Source: Baffinella frigidus
Taxonomy: Eukaryota; Cryptophyceae; Cryptomonadales; Baffinellaceae
Direction: 5' to 3'
Assembly: GCA_026770585.1 (NCBI GenBank)
Contig: MU647534.1
Coordinates: 29,865 to 49,773, forward strand
Length of the DNA stretch: 19,909 nt
Part shown: positions 6,944 to 13,877 of the stretch, one piece after another
Layout: every line of letters begins with the position of its first letter
Numbering within the stretch: position 1 is the first letter of the stretch
Notes under the pieces: generated by a model
Seen by the model: the letters and a program-made list of their open reading frames with translations, nothing else
The model's database searches: none
What the model was told of the DNA's origin: nothing
Program-made: the position numbers and the translations under genes

Positions 6944-7682
6944 CAGGGGTACCTCGCCTACAAGAACACCCTTGCCCGAGGGTCGGTCGGTCGACGTTTT
7001 TTTTAATTTTTAAAAGCGCAAGCAAAACCGGTCTGTCTCTATTTTAAAAAATTAAGAAAACGCAGGAAAGCGGTCGGTCCGCGTTTTTTTCAAGGTCAAG
7101 AAAACGCAGGAAAGCGGTCGGTCCGTGTTTTCTTAAAGTCAATAAAACGGAGGGACAATCTGGTCGGTGCTCTTACATGTAATAACAAGGACTGTACATG
7201 CGAGTAAACGTCCTTTATTGAGGAAACACACCCACGCCTCTCCCCCTAATTCGGGTCCCGTAAAAGGCCCTTTCCCCTTTACATGTAAGCCAAAATTTCA
7301 ATTGATTCGGCCGATTTTGGAATCTGGTCTCAGGGTGAGTTGGGTGGGGGGTTGGATTTTTTTTGAAAGTTGCACCACTCGAGATCCCGTTGTTCAAGGG
7401 AAATGTTGGCATGTTTTTCGGCAAGAAAATTCGCCAGCTCCGTTCTCCGGGGGGGTAAGCGATGTGGGGCCCAATTTGTTTCTTAGCACACACAAAATCC
7501 GGTCGGTCGCTGTTTTCTTAATCCATTAGAAAACCCGAGAATCCGGTCGGTCGACGTTATCTTAAATTAAGAAATCGGAGGGAGAATCCGGTCGGTGCCT
7601 CTTTCTTAAAATTAAGAAAACGGAAGGGGCAAATCCGGTAGGTTTTCTCGAGAAGCGGTTTCTTGTAGACGAGGTATCCCTA
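6944..7682. mobile_element. large E-type element with internal tandem repeats
   Basis: The left end CAGGGGTACCTCGCCTACAA followed by GAACACCCTTGCCCGAGGGT matches the left arm of element E at 12271. The right end TTTCTTGTAGACGAGGTATC is its inverted counterpart, followed by TA. Between them lie two blocks (about 6975-7165 and 7495-7650) of a tandem unit of about 50-60 bp. The unit contains CGGTCGGTC, TTTTCTTAA and TTAAGAAAACG, apparently expanded from the E interior (GGGTCGGTCGGGCGTCGTGT then TCTTAATTTA). A 330-bp spacer without repeat separates the blocks. The spacer has overlapping open frames on both strands (7167-7529 plus, 7215-7493 minus) without recognisable domains. At about 739 bp this is the largest member seen. 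Confidence 0.6.
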
Positions 7683-7690
7683 TACAAGGG

Positions 7691-7812
7691 TACAGGAGTA
7701 CCTCGCTCAGAAGACCCCCCCCCCCCCTAGGACCACAGTAGGACCCTGGGCATGGTCCCACGGTACGATCTTAGGGGGGGGCGCTTTCTTGTGAGCAAGG
7801 TACCCCTTTTAC
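7691..7812. mobile_element. MITE family A
   Basis: Left end TACAGGAGTACCTCGCTCAG. Right end TTTCTTGTGAGCAAGGTACC followed by CCTTTTA. The interior has a run of 14 C matched by a G-run. It nearly abuts the large E-type element ending at 7682. Confidence 0.85.
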
Positions 7813-7856
7813 ATGGGTTTCTCGCGAATAACGACACGTACCACCCCTCGGCCATA
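7813..7856. mobile_element. L-type terminal fragment
   Basis: TGGGTTTCTCGCGAATAACG and ACACGTACCACCCC resemble the left end of the degenerate L copy at 12748 (GTTACTCGCGAACAAGGACA). It is cut off by the M element at 7857. Confidence 0.4.
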
Positions 7857-8068
7857 CCACTCGAGGCTAGAAATATGACTGTTGTAAAACAGGGATGCTT
7901 TTACAAGTGAAAGGGGAAACATCACTGTGTAGTAAATTTCACACAAATAGGGGCGTTTGGTCACGTATCTGGGGAAATTCCTCCAGATACGTGACCAAAC
8001 CTGCCCGTGACTGGTACTAAAATTAAAACCCCCACATTTAAAACACTCCCTCTTTCATCCTCGAGTGG
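7857..8068. mobile_element. hairpin element family M, copy 1
   Basis: A 212-bp element with termini CCACTCGAGG and CCTCGAGTGG. An internal perfect hairpin pairs GTTTGGTCACGTATCTGG (7955-7972) with 7983-8000. A second copy at 19538-19739 is alignable along its whole length (CTTTTACAAGTGAA, CACACAAATAGGGGC, CCCGTGACTGGTACTA, CCCCCACATTT). No open frame of note and no clear target duplication. Confidence 0.88.
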
Positions 8069-8070
8069 AA

Positions 8071-8184
8071 CAGGGGTCAAATTCAGGACACACACCACCC
8101 TCATGTCCTACACTAGGCCTATGCCTAGGGCCCTATGTCCACCCTATAGACGGTGCGTGTCGTGATTTTTTCGAGTAGCCCCTG
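8071..8184. mobile_element. MITE family L, compact copy
   Basis: Left end CAGGGGTCAAATTCAGGACA. The right end is the reverse complement of CAGGGGCTACTCGAAAAAAT, with GGACAC..CAC and GTGCGTGTC arms. The right flank is TA and the left flank is AA. At 114 bp it gives the unit length of L without insertions. Confidence 0.75.
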
Positions 8185-8189
8185 TACAT

Positions 8190-8295
8190 TACAGGGATTC
8201 CTCGTGTACAAGAACCCTTTTCTCAAGAATACGAAACGGATTCGACCCCTGCGTGTTCTTAATTTAGTACCAGAGGGTTCGGTAAATCTCGCGTT
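8190..8295. mobile_element. half of an E element
   Basis: CAGGGATTCCTCGTGTACAA through AATACGAAACGGATTCGACC, TTTAGTACCAGAGGGTT and CTCGCGTT matches the right half of the E element at 12271-12454 in reverse. Similarity stops at the E hairpin centre, where telomere-like repeats begin. Confidence 0.78.
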
Positions 8296-9612
8296 CCTAA
8301 ACCCTAAATCATAAACCATCAAGCATGGACCCAAAACTATAAACCCTAAAACCTAAAACCTGAACCCTACACCCTACCAAAAAAACCTAAACCCTAAACC
8401 CTCAGCCCTAAACCCTAAACCCTAAACCTTAAAACTCAAAACCTTAACTCAAACCCCTAACCCTAAATCCTAAACCCTAAACCCTAAACCCTGAACCCTA
8501 AACCCTAAACCCTGAACCCTACTTCCTCAACCCTAAACCCTAAACCCCAACTCCTCAAACCTAAACCCTAAACCCTAAACCCTAAACCCTAAACCCCAAC
8601 CCCTAAAACCTAAACCCTAAGCCCAATTCTTCAAACCCGAAACCCTGAACCCTAAACCCTAAGCCCTAAACCCTAAACCCTGGACCATGAACCCTAAACC
8701 CTAAAACCTAAACCTTAAAACCTAAACCTAAACCTAAACCCTCAAACCTACACCCTAAATCCTTAACCCTGAACCCTGAACCCCAAACCCCAAAACCTAA
8801 ATCCTAAACCCTTAGCCCTAAATCCCAAAACCCAAACCCTGAATCCTGCACCCCAAACCTTAAACCTTAAACCCTAAACCTTAAACCTCAAACCCTAAAC
8901 CCTAAACCCTAAACCCTAAACCCCAAACCTTACACCCTGAACCCTGAACCCTAAACCCTAAACCCTAAACCCTAAACCCTGAACCTTGAACCCTGAACCC
9001 TAAACCCTAAACCCCAAACCCTCAACCCTAAACCCTAACCCTAAACGCTCAACGCTCAACGCTGCACCCCAAACCCTACACCCTAAACCCTAAACCCTAA
9101 ACCCTACACCCTGAACCCTGAACCCAAAACCCAAACCCCTAAACCCCAACCCCTAAAACCTAAACCCTAAACCCAATTCCTCAAACGCTAAACGCTAAAC
9201 CCTAAACCCTAAACCCCTAAACCCTAAACCCTAAATCCTAAACCCTAAACCCTAAACCCTAAACCCTAAACCCTAAACCTAAACCCTAAACCCTAAACCC
9301 TAGACCCCTATACCCCAAACTCTACACCCTGAACCCTGAACCCTAAACCCCAACCCCTAAATACTAAACCCCAAACCCTTAATCCCAAAACCCAAACCCT
9401 GAACCCTGAACCCTAAACCCTAAACCCTAAACTCCAAACCCTCAACCCTCAACCCTAAATACCAAACCCTACACCCCAAACCCTACACCCTGAACCCTGA
9501 ACCTTGAACCCTAAACTCTAAACCCTACACCCCAAACTAACAAAAAATGAACCCATAACCCTCAACCCAAAACCTTAATTCCTACACCCTAAGTCCGAAA
9601 TCCCAAACCCTC
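8296..9612. repeat. degenerate interstitial telomere-like tract (CCCTAAA)n
   Basis: About 1.3 kb of CCCTAAA heptamers. Pure runs (for example near 8890-8925 and 9225-9290) are mixed with variants CCCTGAA, CCCTACA, CCCCAAA, CCTTAAA and CCCTCAA. The plus strand is C-rich throughout, the orientation of a left-hand telomere for the sequence to its right. The heavy divergence indicates an old, unmaintained array rather than an active end. Confidence 0.95.
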
Positions 9613-9640
9613 GCAGGCTGAGTTTCATGGGGTTCAGGTC

Positions 9641-9840
9641 CAAGGCATTCACGGAAGAAACAAGGCATTCACGGAAGAAATTATACGGTGGCCATGTTGG
9701 TTTTGATCCGTAATAAATGCTCTACAATTTTTCACCTTTCTCCCGCTCCCATGCTCTCACAACCACTTGATCAGCCTGTTGGGTAGAGTTTGAGCCTCGG
9801 TCCTCGGTCGGACAGGTGATGAGCCTCGGTGGTTGACTGA
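9641..9840. repeat. composite repeat H+I, copy 1
   Basis: CAAGGCATTCACGGAAGAAA is tandemly duplicated (9641-9660 and 9661-9680). GATCCGTAATAAATGC and GAGCCTCGGTCGGACAGGTG follow (the last at about 9803-9822, after a partial GAGCCTCGGTC at about 9792). The same order is found at 10687-10985. Part I recurs at 11771-11833 and 12903-12950. Confidence 0.78.
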
Positions 9841-9968
9841 TAATGAAGGTATTTTAGATCTCGCTCGTGGTGGTAGGGGAGATCAGACGCCAATTGTCGC
9901 TTATCTTTTGAATGGTGAGGTGGGGGTGAAGAAGATGCGATGTGGGTGTAATACAAAGCACCAAAGCC

Positions 9969-10090
9969 TACAAGGGTACCTCGCTCATAAGAAAGCGCCC
10001 GCCCCTAGAACCCTACAGTAGGCACATGCTTAGGGCCCTATGGTGGTCCTGGGGGGGGGGGCGTTTCCTCACGAGCGAGGTATCCCTGTA
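9969..10090. mobile_element. MITE family A
   Basis: TA-flanked. The left end is CAAGGGTACCTCGCTCATAA and the right end is the complement of CAGGGATACCTCGCTCGTGA, with a G-run and AGGGCCCTA-type core between them. Open frames across it encode the recurrent peptide YKGTSLIRKRPP, a translation of the terminal repeat rather than a protein. Confidence 0.88.
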
Positions 10091-10318
10091 TTCCAGGCCA
10101 TTCATGGGGTCCTCACAGATCTAGGTTGCAAACAGGAAGCTCGTGTTAACACGCACCTAATGTCTAGCTCTGTCCCAGTAGATTTGACACCCTCCCCATG
10201 CAATTCACCTGTGAAATTTTGGGGGGGGCGAAATAATGGCGAGCCCGAATCCAAGTGGGACAGAGCTAGATTTTGTTTTTGGACTTGGAAGGCGTCCGAG
10301 AGTGTAGGGCTTTCTATA
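10091..10318. other. unassigned stretch
   Basis: TCTAGCTCTGTCCCA (10160-10174) and TGGGACAGAGCTAGA (10257-10271) form a 15-bp perfect inverted repeat. This suggests another small hairpin element of about 112 bp. No gene recognised. Confidence 0.55.
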
Positions 10319-10420
10319 CTTGATGTGATCCGAAAGGAAGCGTGGCCTTTCTACAGCACAAGTTCTGGCGTCCGCTTATGTTGGGAGCTCGAAGAACCTA
10401 AAGGACTTCAAGGACTTGAC
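10319..10420 (+). repeat. SINE-like repeat C
   Basis: GATGTGATCCGAAAGGAAGC, TGGCCTTTCTACAGCACAAG, GGGAGCTCGAAGAACCTAAA and the tail AAGGACTTCAAGGACTT. A complete copy in plus orientation. Confidence 0.85.
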
Positions 10421-10484
10421 GCGCGTGAGCAATCACATGCACCGTCTCAGGGGGGGTCCTAACCTCTTAGGAACAGCCCTACCG

Positions 10485-10608
10485 TACAGGGCTGCCTCGC
10501 TCATAAGGAGGCGCACGCCCCTAGGACCCTATCATAGTAGGCCTATGTATGGCCCCACGGTGATCCTCAGGGAGGGGGGGGGTCCTTATGAGCGAGGTAC
10601 ACATGCAG
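10485..10608. mobile_element. MITE family A, diverged
   Basis: TACAGGGCTGCCTCGCTCAT at the left. CTTATGAGCGAGGTACACAT with GCA in place of the usual terminal GTA at the right. A G-run near 10573-10582. The diverged right end suggests an older copy. Confidence 0.8.
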
Positions 10609-10686
10609 GGCTTTCTCCACTTTACACGAGTGAGCAACGGCACACACTTTCCTAGAGGCGTCCTTGGCGAGTAGGTCCTGGTCTTA

Positions 10687-10985
10687 CAAGGCCTTCACGG
10701 AAGGCAATACCACACGGTGGACTACGGACCTTTCATCAAAGTCAACTTGCCCTGGGGCAATTAACTTTAAGGATTTTCCAGTGCAAATTTGGTCACGTTA
10801 CACTCTAAATCTAGCGTAGTCGAAACCCCCGTAGTCCACCGTGTGGCATGGAGGGTCATGTTGGGTTCGATCCGTAATAAACGCAGCTTTCTGTGAGGAC
10901 TCCAGATGCCCTCTCCTCATACCATGCAAGCCTCGGTTGGACAGGTGCCGAGCCTCGGGGGTTGGCCAATGAAGCGGGGTCTCAG
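10687..10985. repeat. composite repeat H+I, copy 2, carrying element G
   Basis: CAAGGCCTTCACGGAAGGCA is followed by the G element. GGGTTCGATCCGTAATAAAC comes next, then AAGCCTCGGTTGGACAGGTG and AAGCGGGGTCTCAGA. Removing the 137-bp G element gives the order of 9641-9840. Confidence 0.75.
10710..10846. mobile_element. MITE family G, copy 2
   Basis: A 137-bp element with left end CCACACGGTGGACTACGG and right end CGTAGTCCACCGTGTGG. Its reverse complement aligns along its length with 5773-5910 (TAGATTTAG, AACGTGACC, AAATTTGCA, TTAAAGTTAA, GTTGACTTT.GATGAAAGG). Confidence 0.88.
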
Positions 10986-11033
10986 ACCATAGATGATGTT
11001 GGGTAAATGAATTCACGTGACAAGTCACTCCTA

Positions 11034-11298
11034 GTTGGCCAATTCCTGGCTACAGAGAGAGATTGATAATTTATTGCCAAACAACCAGCGTCAGCGCCGC
11101 ACATGCTACGCATTGTGCCACTTACTGTACCCCGTGTCGGCCGCTCATACGAGCATTTTCCGGATGGATTCTAACTCCACCTCCTACATTCCTGGCTACA
11201 TATCCCTCAAGTACCCAGTAGGCGCATTCGCTCCACGGCAGGGCCCTAAGATTTGCCTACGGCGAGTTAGGGTGAGTATTCGCCTCATGGGCACTTAA
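11034..11298 (+). CDS. possible exon of unknown protein (weak)
   Basis: An 87-codon open stretch from the TTG at 11035 reads ANSWLQREIDNLLPNNQRQR and onwards with varied composition. It is bounded by an acceptor-like CACTCCTAG ending at 11034 and contains a donor-like AGGGTGAGT at about 11268-11276. That would make an exon of about 235-240 bp. There is no in-frame ATG near the left boundary and no recognised domain. It may equally be chance. The surrounding 10986-11394 holds no known repeat of this window. Confidence 0.2.
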
Positions 11299-11394
11299 GG
11301 ATAGCGTCCAAGTGGACCGCACTAAGTTGGCAACTCTCACGTGATGTCTCTCGTCCTCACCTCCTTGGAATAGTCCTAACGTAGGGCCCTGCGG

Positions 11395-11590
11395 GATATA
11401 TGGATTACAGGGTTACTCGAAATTAAGATCACACACATCAAGGTCACACACCACGAATTGAGATGTGGAACCCGCACCGGATTTGAAGCCTGTGTTTACT
11501 GAAGTTTTGAACACCACCAGGTACTAATTTAAGGAGACAGACACCGGCCGAGGCTCAATCAAGGGTGTTCTTATAGCCCGGATATCCCTG
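11395..11590. mobile_element. fused L/E terminal remnants
   Basis: TTACAGGGTTACTCGAAATT (11394-11413) is an L-type left end with GATCACACACA after it. GTTCTTATAGCCCGGATATC followed by CCTG ends at 11590 and is an E-type right end. The intervening sequence matches neither interior fully, so this is a decayed or recombinant element. Confidence 0.5.
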
Positions 11591-11700
11591 TACAGGGGTA
11601 CCTCGCTCATAAGAAACCGCTTCTCCCTAGGACCCTACAGTGGGCCCATGCCTAGGGCCCCCAGGGGGGGGCAGTTTCTTGTGAGCGAGGTACCTCTGTA
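11591..11700. mobile_element. MITE family A abutting an E-type end
   Basis: TA then CAGGGGTACCTCGCTCATAA to TTTCTTGTGAGCGAGGTACC, ending TCTGTA. The left TA (11591-11592) is also the right boundary of the E-type end, giving CCTGTACAGGGG at the joint. Confidence 0.87.
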
Positions 11701-11770
11701 GGGCAATGCCGGACCTGGTTCGCCAGTAGCCCCTGTAGCACCCACGACATACCTCTCAAACACAAAGCAG

Positions 11771-11833
11771 TGTGAGCCTCGGTGGGATAGGTGACGAGCC
11801 TCAGGGGTTGCTCTCCTCCCAAGCGGGGTCTCA
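11771..11833. repeat. repeat I
   Basis: GTGAGCCTCGGTGGGATAGG, GACGAGCCTCAGGGGTTG and AAGCGGGGTCTCA match the I part of the repeats at 9790, 10925 and 12903. Half-repeats of GAGCCTC inside it give the module a weak dyad. Confidence 0.7.
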
Positions 11834-11876
11834 AGCACCCCGATTCCCTCACTGAAGGGGTGCCTCCCTCGTCAGG

Positions 11877-11975
11877 AGTTGATGTGATCCGAAAGGAAGC
11901 ATGGCCTTTCTACAGAACCAGTTCCGGTGTCCGCCTTTGTTGGGAGCTCGAAGAACCTAAAGGACCTAAAGGCGC
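11877..11975 (+). repeat. SINE-like repeat C, intact reference copy
   Basis: A complete copy: GATGTGATCCGAAAGGAAGC, CTACAGAACCAGTTCCGGTG, TCCGCCTTTGTTGGGAGCTC, tail GAACCTAAAGGACCTAAAGG. It supplies the uninterrupted GTTCCGGTGTCCG junction used to define the G insertion at 5773. Confidence 0.87.
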
Positions 11976-11994
11976 ACAACAAAATGGTAGGACC

Positions 11995-12116
11995 TACAGG
12001 GGTACCTCGCTCATAAGAAACTTTCCCCCTCCTGGGACCACCGTAGGACCCTAGGCATGGTCATTACTGCAGGGTCCTGGGGGGTGGCGCTTTCTTATGA
12101 GCGAGGCACCCCTGTA
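11995..12116. mobile_element. MITE family A
   Basis: TA-flanked with near-consensus ends CAGGGGTACCTCGCTCATAA and TTCTTATGAGCGAGGCACCC followed by CTG. Its flanks ACAAAATGGTAGGACCTA and CACAAAATAGCAGGCCTA are similar direct repeats. Confidence 0.9.
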
Positions 12117-12149
12117 CCACAAAATAGCAGGCCTATCTGGAGTCTTTCA

Positions 12150-12192
12150 GTGGTCCTAGGGGGCGTCTCCTTATGAGCGAATATCCCCTTTA
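12150..12192. mobile_element. solo right half of MITE A
   Basis: GTGGTCCTAGGGGGCGTCTC, CTTATGAGCGAATATCCCCT and TTA match the right arm of family A. No left arm is nearby. Confidence 0.65.
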
Positions 12193-12232
12193 CTTGATGC
12201 CCCGAGGACCACGGTAGGGCCCTACAGCTGTA

Positions 12233-12535
12233 CAGGGGTTACTCGAAATTCAGGACACCCACTGTCCCTACAGGGATATCTCGCCTATAAGAACACCCTT
12301 GCTCGAGGGTCGGTCGGGCGTCGTGTTCTTAATTTAGTACCAAAGGGTTGACTAAACGCGAGACGTAGTCAACCCTCTGGTACTAAATGAAGAACAGGGG
12401 TCGAATCCGTTCCGTATTCTTAAGTTACGGCTTCTTGTACGCGGGGCATCCCTGTGGGGTGGTCCTATGTTCCTAGGACTAGCCCTACTGTAGGACACTC
12501 CGGCGGTGCGTGTCCTTAATTCCGAGCAACCCCTG
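12233..12535. mobile_element. MITE family L interrupted by element E
   Basis: Ends are CAGGGGTTACTCGAAATTCA with GGACACCCAC and, inverted, GTGCGTGTCCTTAATTCCGA with GCAACCCCTG, flanked by TA. The total is 303 bp. Removing the E element and one TA (186 bp) leaves 117 bp, matching the 114-bp uninterrupted L at 8071-8184. Confidence 0.8.
12271..12454. mobile_element. hairpin MITE family E, nested
   Basis: A 184-bp element. The left end is CAGGGATATCTCGCCTATAA and the right end TTCTTGTACGCGGGGCATCC followed by CTG. A perfect-to-near-perfect stem of 20 bp pairs TTAGTACCAAAGGGTTGACT (12334-12353) with 12367-12386 around the loop AAACGCGAGACGT. Left flank TA, right flank TG. Confidence 0.82.
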
Positions 12536-12550
12536 TAGATAGTTGAGCAG

Positions 12551-12574
12551 TCTTATGGGAGAGGCACCCCTGTA
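12551..12574. mobile_element. terminal fragment of MITE A
   Basis: TCTTATGGGAGAGGCACCCC followed by TGTA matches only the outer right end of family A. Confidence 0.5.
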
Positions 12575-12747
12575 CATGCTACGGGGAATCACTGGATGGC
12601 AACCGACACGTCTTATCCGCAGGTTTCTGCGGGTGGCAAAAGTCGTCAACCAAGAGAACCAAATCGATTTTTCTCCAAAAGTGGCCGATTTGTTGGGAAG
12701 ATTTGTCAACTGACCGCGATCAGTGAATTCTAGACAGTCGTTCCGCG
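12575..12747. other. unassigned, small hairpin
   Basis: CCGCAG GTTT CTGCGG (12617-12632) is a 6-bp stem with a 4-nt loop. GGGAATCACTGGATGGCAAC and GTGGCCGATTTGTTGGGAAG sit around it. No gene recognised. Confidence 0.4.
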
Positions 12748-12866
12748 TAGTGTGTTACTCGCGAACAAGGACACGCACTGCCCTAGGGTCACACAGTAGG
12801 GATCGTCCTACCAGCATATGACCACCACAGGTACCCCTGCTTGTCCATATTCGTGAGCAACCCCTG
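12748..12866. mobile_element. MITE family L, degenerate
   Basis: Left arm GTTACTCGCGAACAAGGACA. Right arm TGTCCATATTCGTGAGCAAC with CCCTG, then TA. The length (about 119 bp) agrees with the other L copies. The first bases of the left terminus have decayed. Confidence 0.65.
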
Positions 12867-12902
12867 TACGGCATACACCAACAAATGCATCCCCTCACAG
12901 CC

Positions 12903-12950
12903 TGTGAGCCTCGGTCGGACAGGTGATGAGCCTCCTAAGCGGGGTCTCAC
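12903..12950. repeat. repeat I
   Basis: TGTGAGCCTCGGTCGGACAG, GTGATGAGCCTC and AAGCGGGGTCTCACAG. It lacks the GGGGTTG block present in the other copies. Confidence 0.7.
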
Positions 12951-13004
12951 AGCCGCTGACCCCCCCCAGCGCGAAACCAGAGCAGCTTCCAGTCTCCACG
13001 CAAC

Positions 13005-13045
13005 CCGCGTGCAACGAAACACACTTCACTGCCGCCATCCCAGCA
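13005..13045. repeat. repeat J, copy 1
   Basis: The run CAACGAAACACACTTCACTG then CCGCCATCCCA is repeated with five mismatches at 13733-13763 (CAACGAAACGCACTTCATTG then CCACCATCCCA), each time 200-300 bp from a MITE A copy. Function unknown. Confidence 0.65.
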
Positions 13046-13091
13046 CAAACCTCGCCCCCGCGCTTCGCGCTAGGCTCCACTTCTTCCTCCC

Positions 13092-13146
13092 AGGAGAGAG
13101 AGAAAGAGGGAGAGAGAGAGAGAGAGTGTGAGAGAGAGCGAGAGCG
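13092..13146. repeat. GA-rich microsatellite
   Basis: An (AG)n tract with interruptions (AGAGAGAGAAAGAGGG, GAGAGAGAGAGAGAGTGTGA, GAGAGAGCGAGAGCG). Confidence 0.92.
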
Positions 13147-13306
13147 CACGCTGCCCAAACCAGCTGCGACGCTCAGTACAGCGGTTTGAACGTACATGTA
13201 GTAGGATACGCAGCCGTTCCACCCGGGGAGGGTGGGGGGTTGGGAGGCTGGACACTGATGGGGTGGTGGGACTTTGAGGAGCTGACGCCCGAGGTTGATC
13301 TGCTGC

Positions 13307-13407
13307 TACAGGGGCACCTCGCTCATAAGAACCCCCCCCCCCCCTAGGACCCTACAGTAGGGCTATGCCTAGGGCCCTACGGTGGTCCTAGGGGGGGGGT
13401 ACCCTGT
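13307..13407. mobile_element. MITE family A, right end deleted
   Basis: Left end CAGGGGCACCTCGCTCATAA, then C-run, CCTAGGACCCTACAGTAGGG and a G-run, passing straight to GTACCCTGT. The TTCTTATGAGCGAG part of the right arm is missing. Confidence 0.82.
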
Positions 13408-13549
13408 GGACGCTGTAGGGCCATCACATTCACAGACTTTTCAGTCGACCCGCCCGATTGGGAAGTTCTGAAGGGCTCTCTTAGGTACCACGCGTACGGC
13501 ATAGAGACCTGCCCGACGACCAGCCGGGCTGCTGCCTCAACCAGTGGGA
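13408..13549. other. unassigned stretch
   Basis: No gene or repeat recognised between two family-A elements. Confidence 0.4.
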
Positions 13550-13674
13550 TACATGGGTACCTGGTTCATGAGAAAGCAACCCCCCCCCCCCCAGGACCAC
13601 CGTAGGGCCCTAGGCGTAGGCCTACTGTAGGGTCCTAGGAGGAGGCGCGTTCTTCTGAGCCAGGTACCCCTGTA
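13550..13674. mobile_element. MITE family A
   Basis: TA-flanked. Left end CATGGGTACCTGGTTCATGA. Right end TTCTTCTGAGCCAGGTACCC followed by CTG. Matching changes in both arms (CTGG left against CCAG right, where the consensus has CTCG against CGAG) keep the hairpin paired. Confidence 0.87.
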
Positions 13675-13732
13675 CACTCAGTTGCAATTGACACCCTGCA
13701 GCGGATTGGTGTCACCATGGACATCTGCTCGT

Positions 13733-13763
13733 CAACGAAACGCACTTCATTGCCACCATCCCA
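13733..13763. repeat. repeat J, copy 2
   Basis: Second copy of the repeat described at 13005. It lies downstream of the 3' end of the minus-strand gene. Confidence 0.65.
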
Positions 13764-13877
13764 ACCAACCAAACATTGCAAAGTCGCTTCACGTCACATC
13801 TAGGAAGAGGCAGGCCTGCAGCGGGCCCCTTGTAGCACCGAGCACCGCTGCGCGCCAGCCCGAGTGTCGCAGCTGCC

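Noticed and set aside
9942-10124. Recurrent peptide YKGTSLIRKRPP as a conserved small protein.
   Set aside because: It is the translation of the MITE A terminal inverted repeat and appears wherever that repeat does, on both strands.
10811-10875. Possible tRNA or Pol III promoter: TAGCGTAGTCG resembles an A box and GGGTTCGATCC resembles a B box.
   Set aside because: The A-box-like part lies inside the G element and the B-box-like part in repeat H. No acceptor, D or anticodon stem can be drawn around them.
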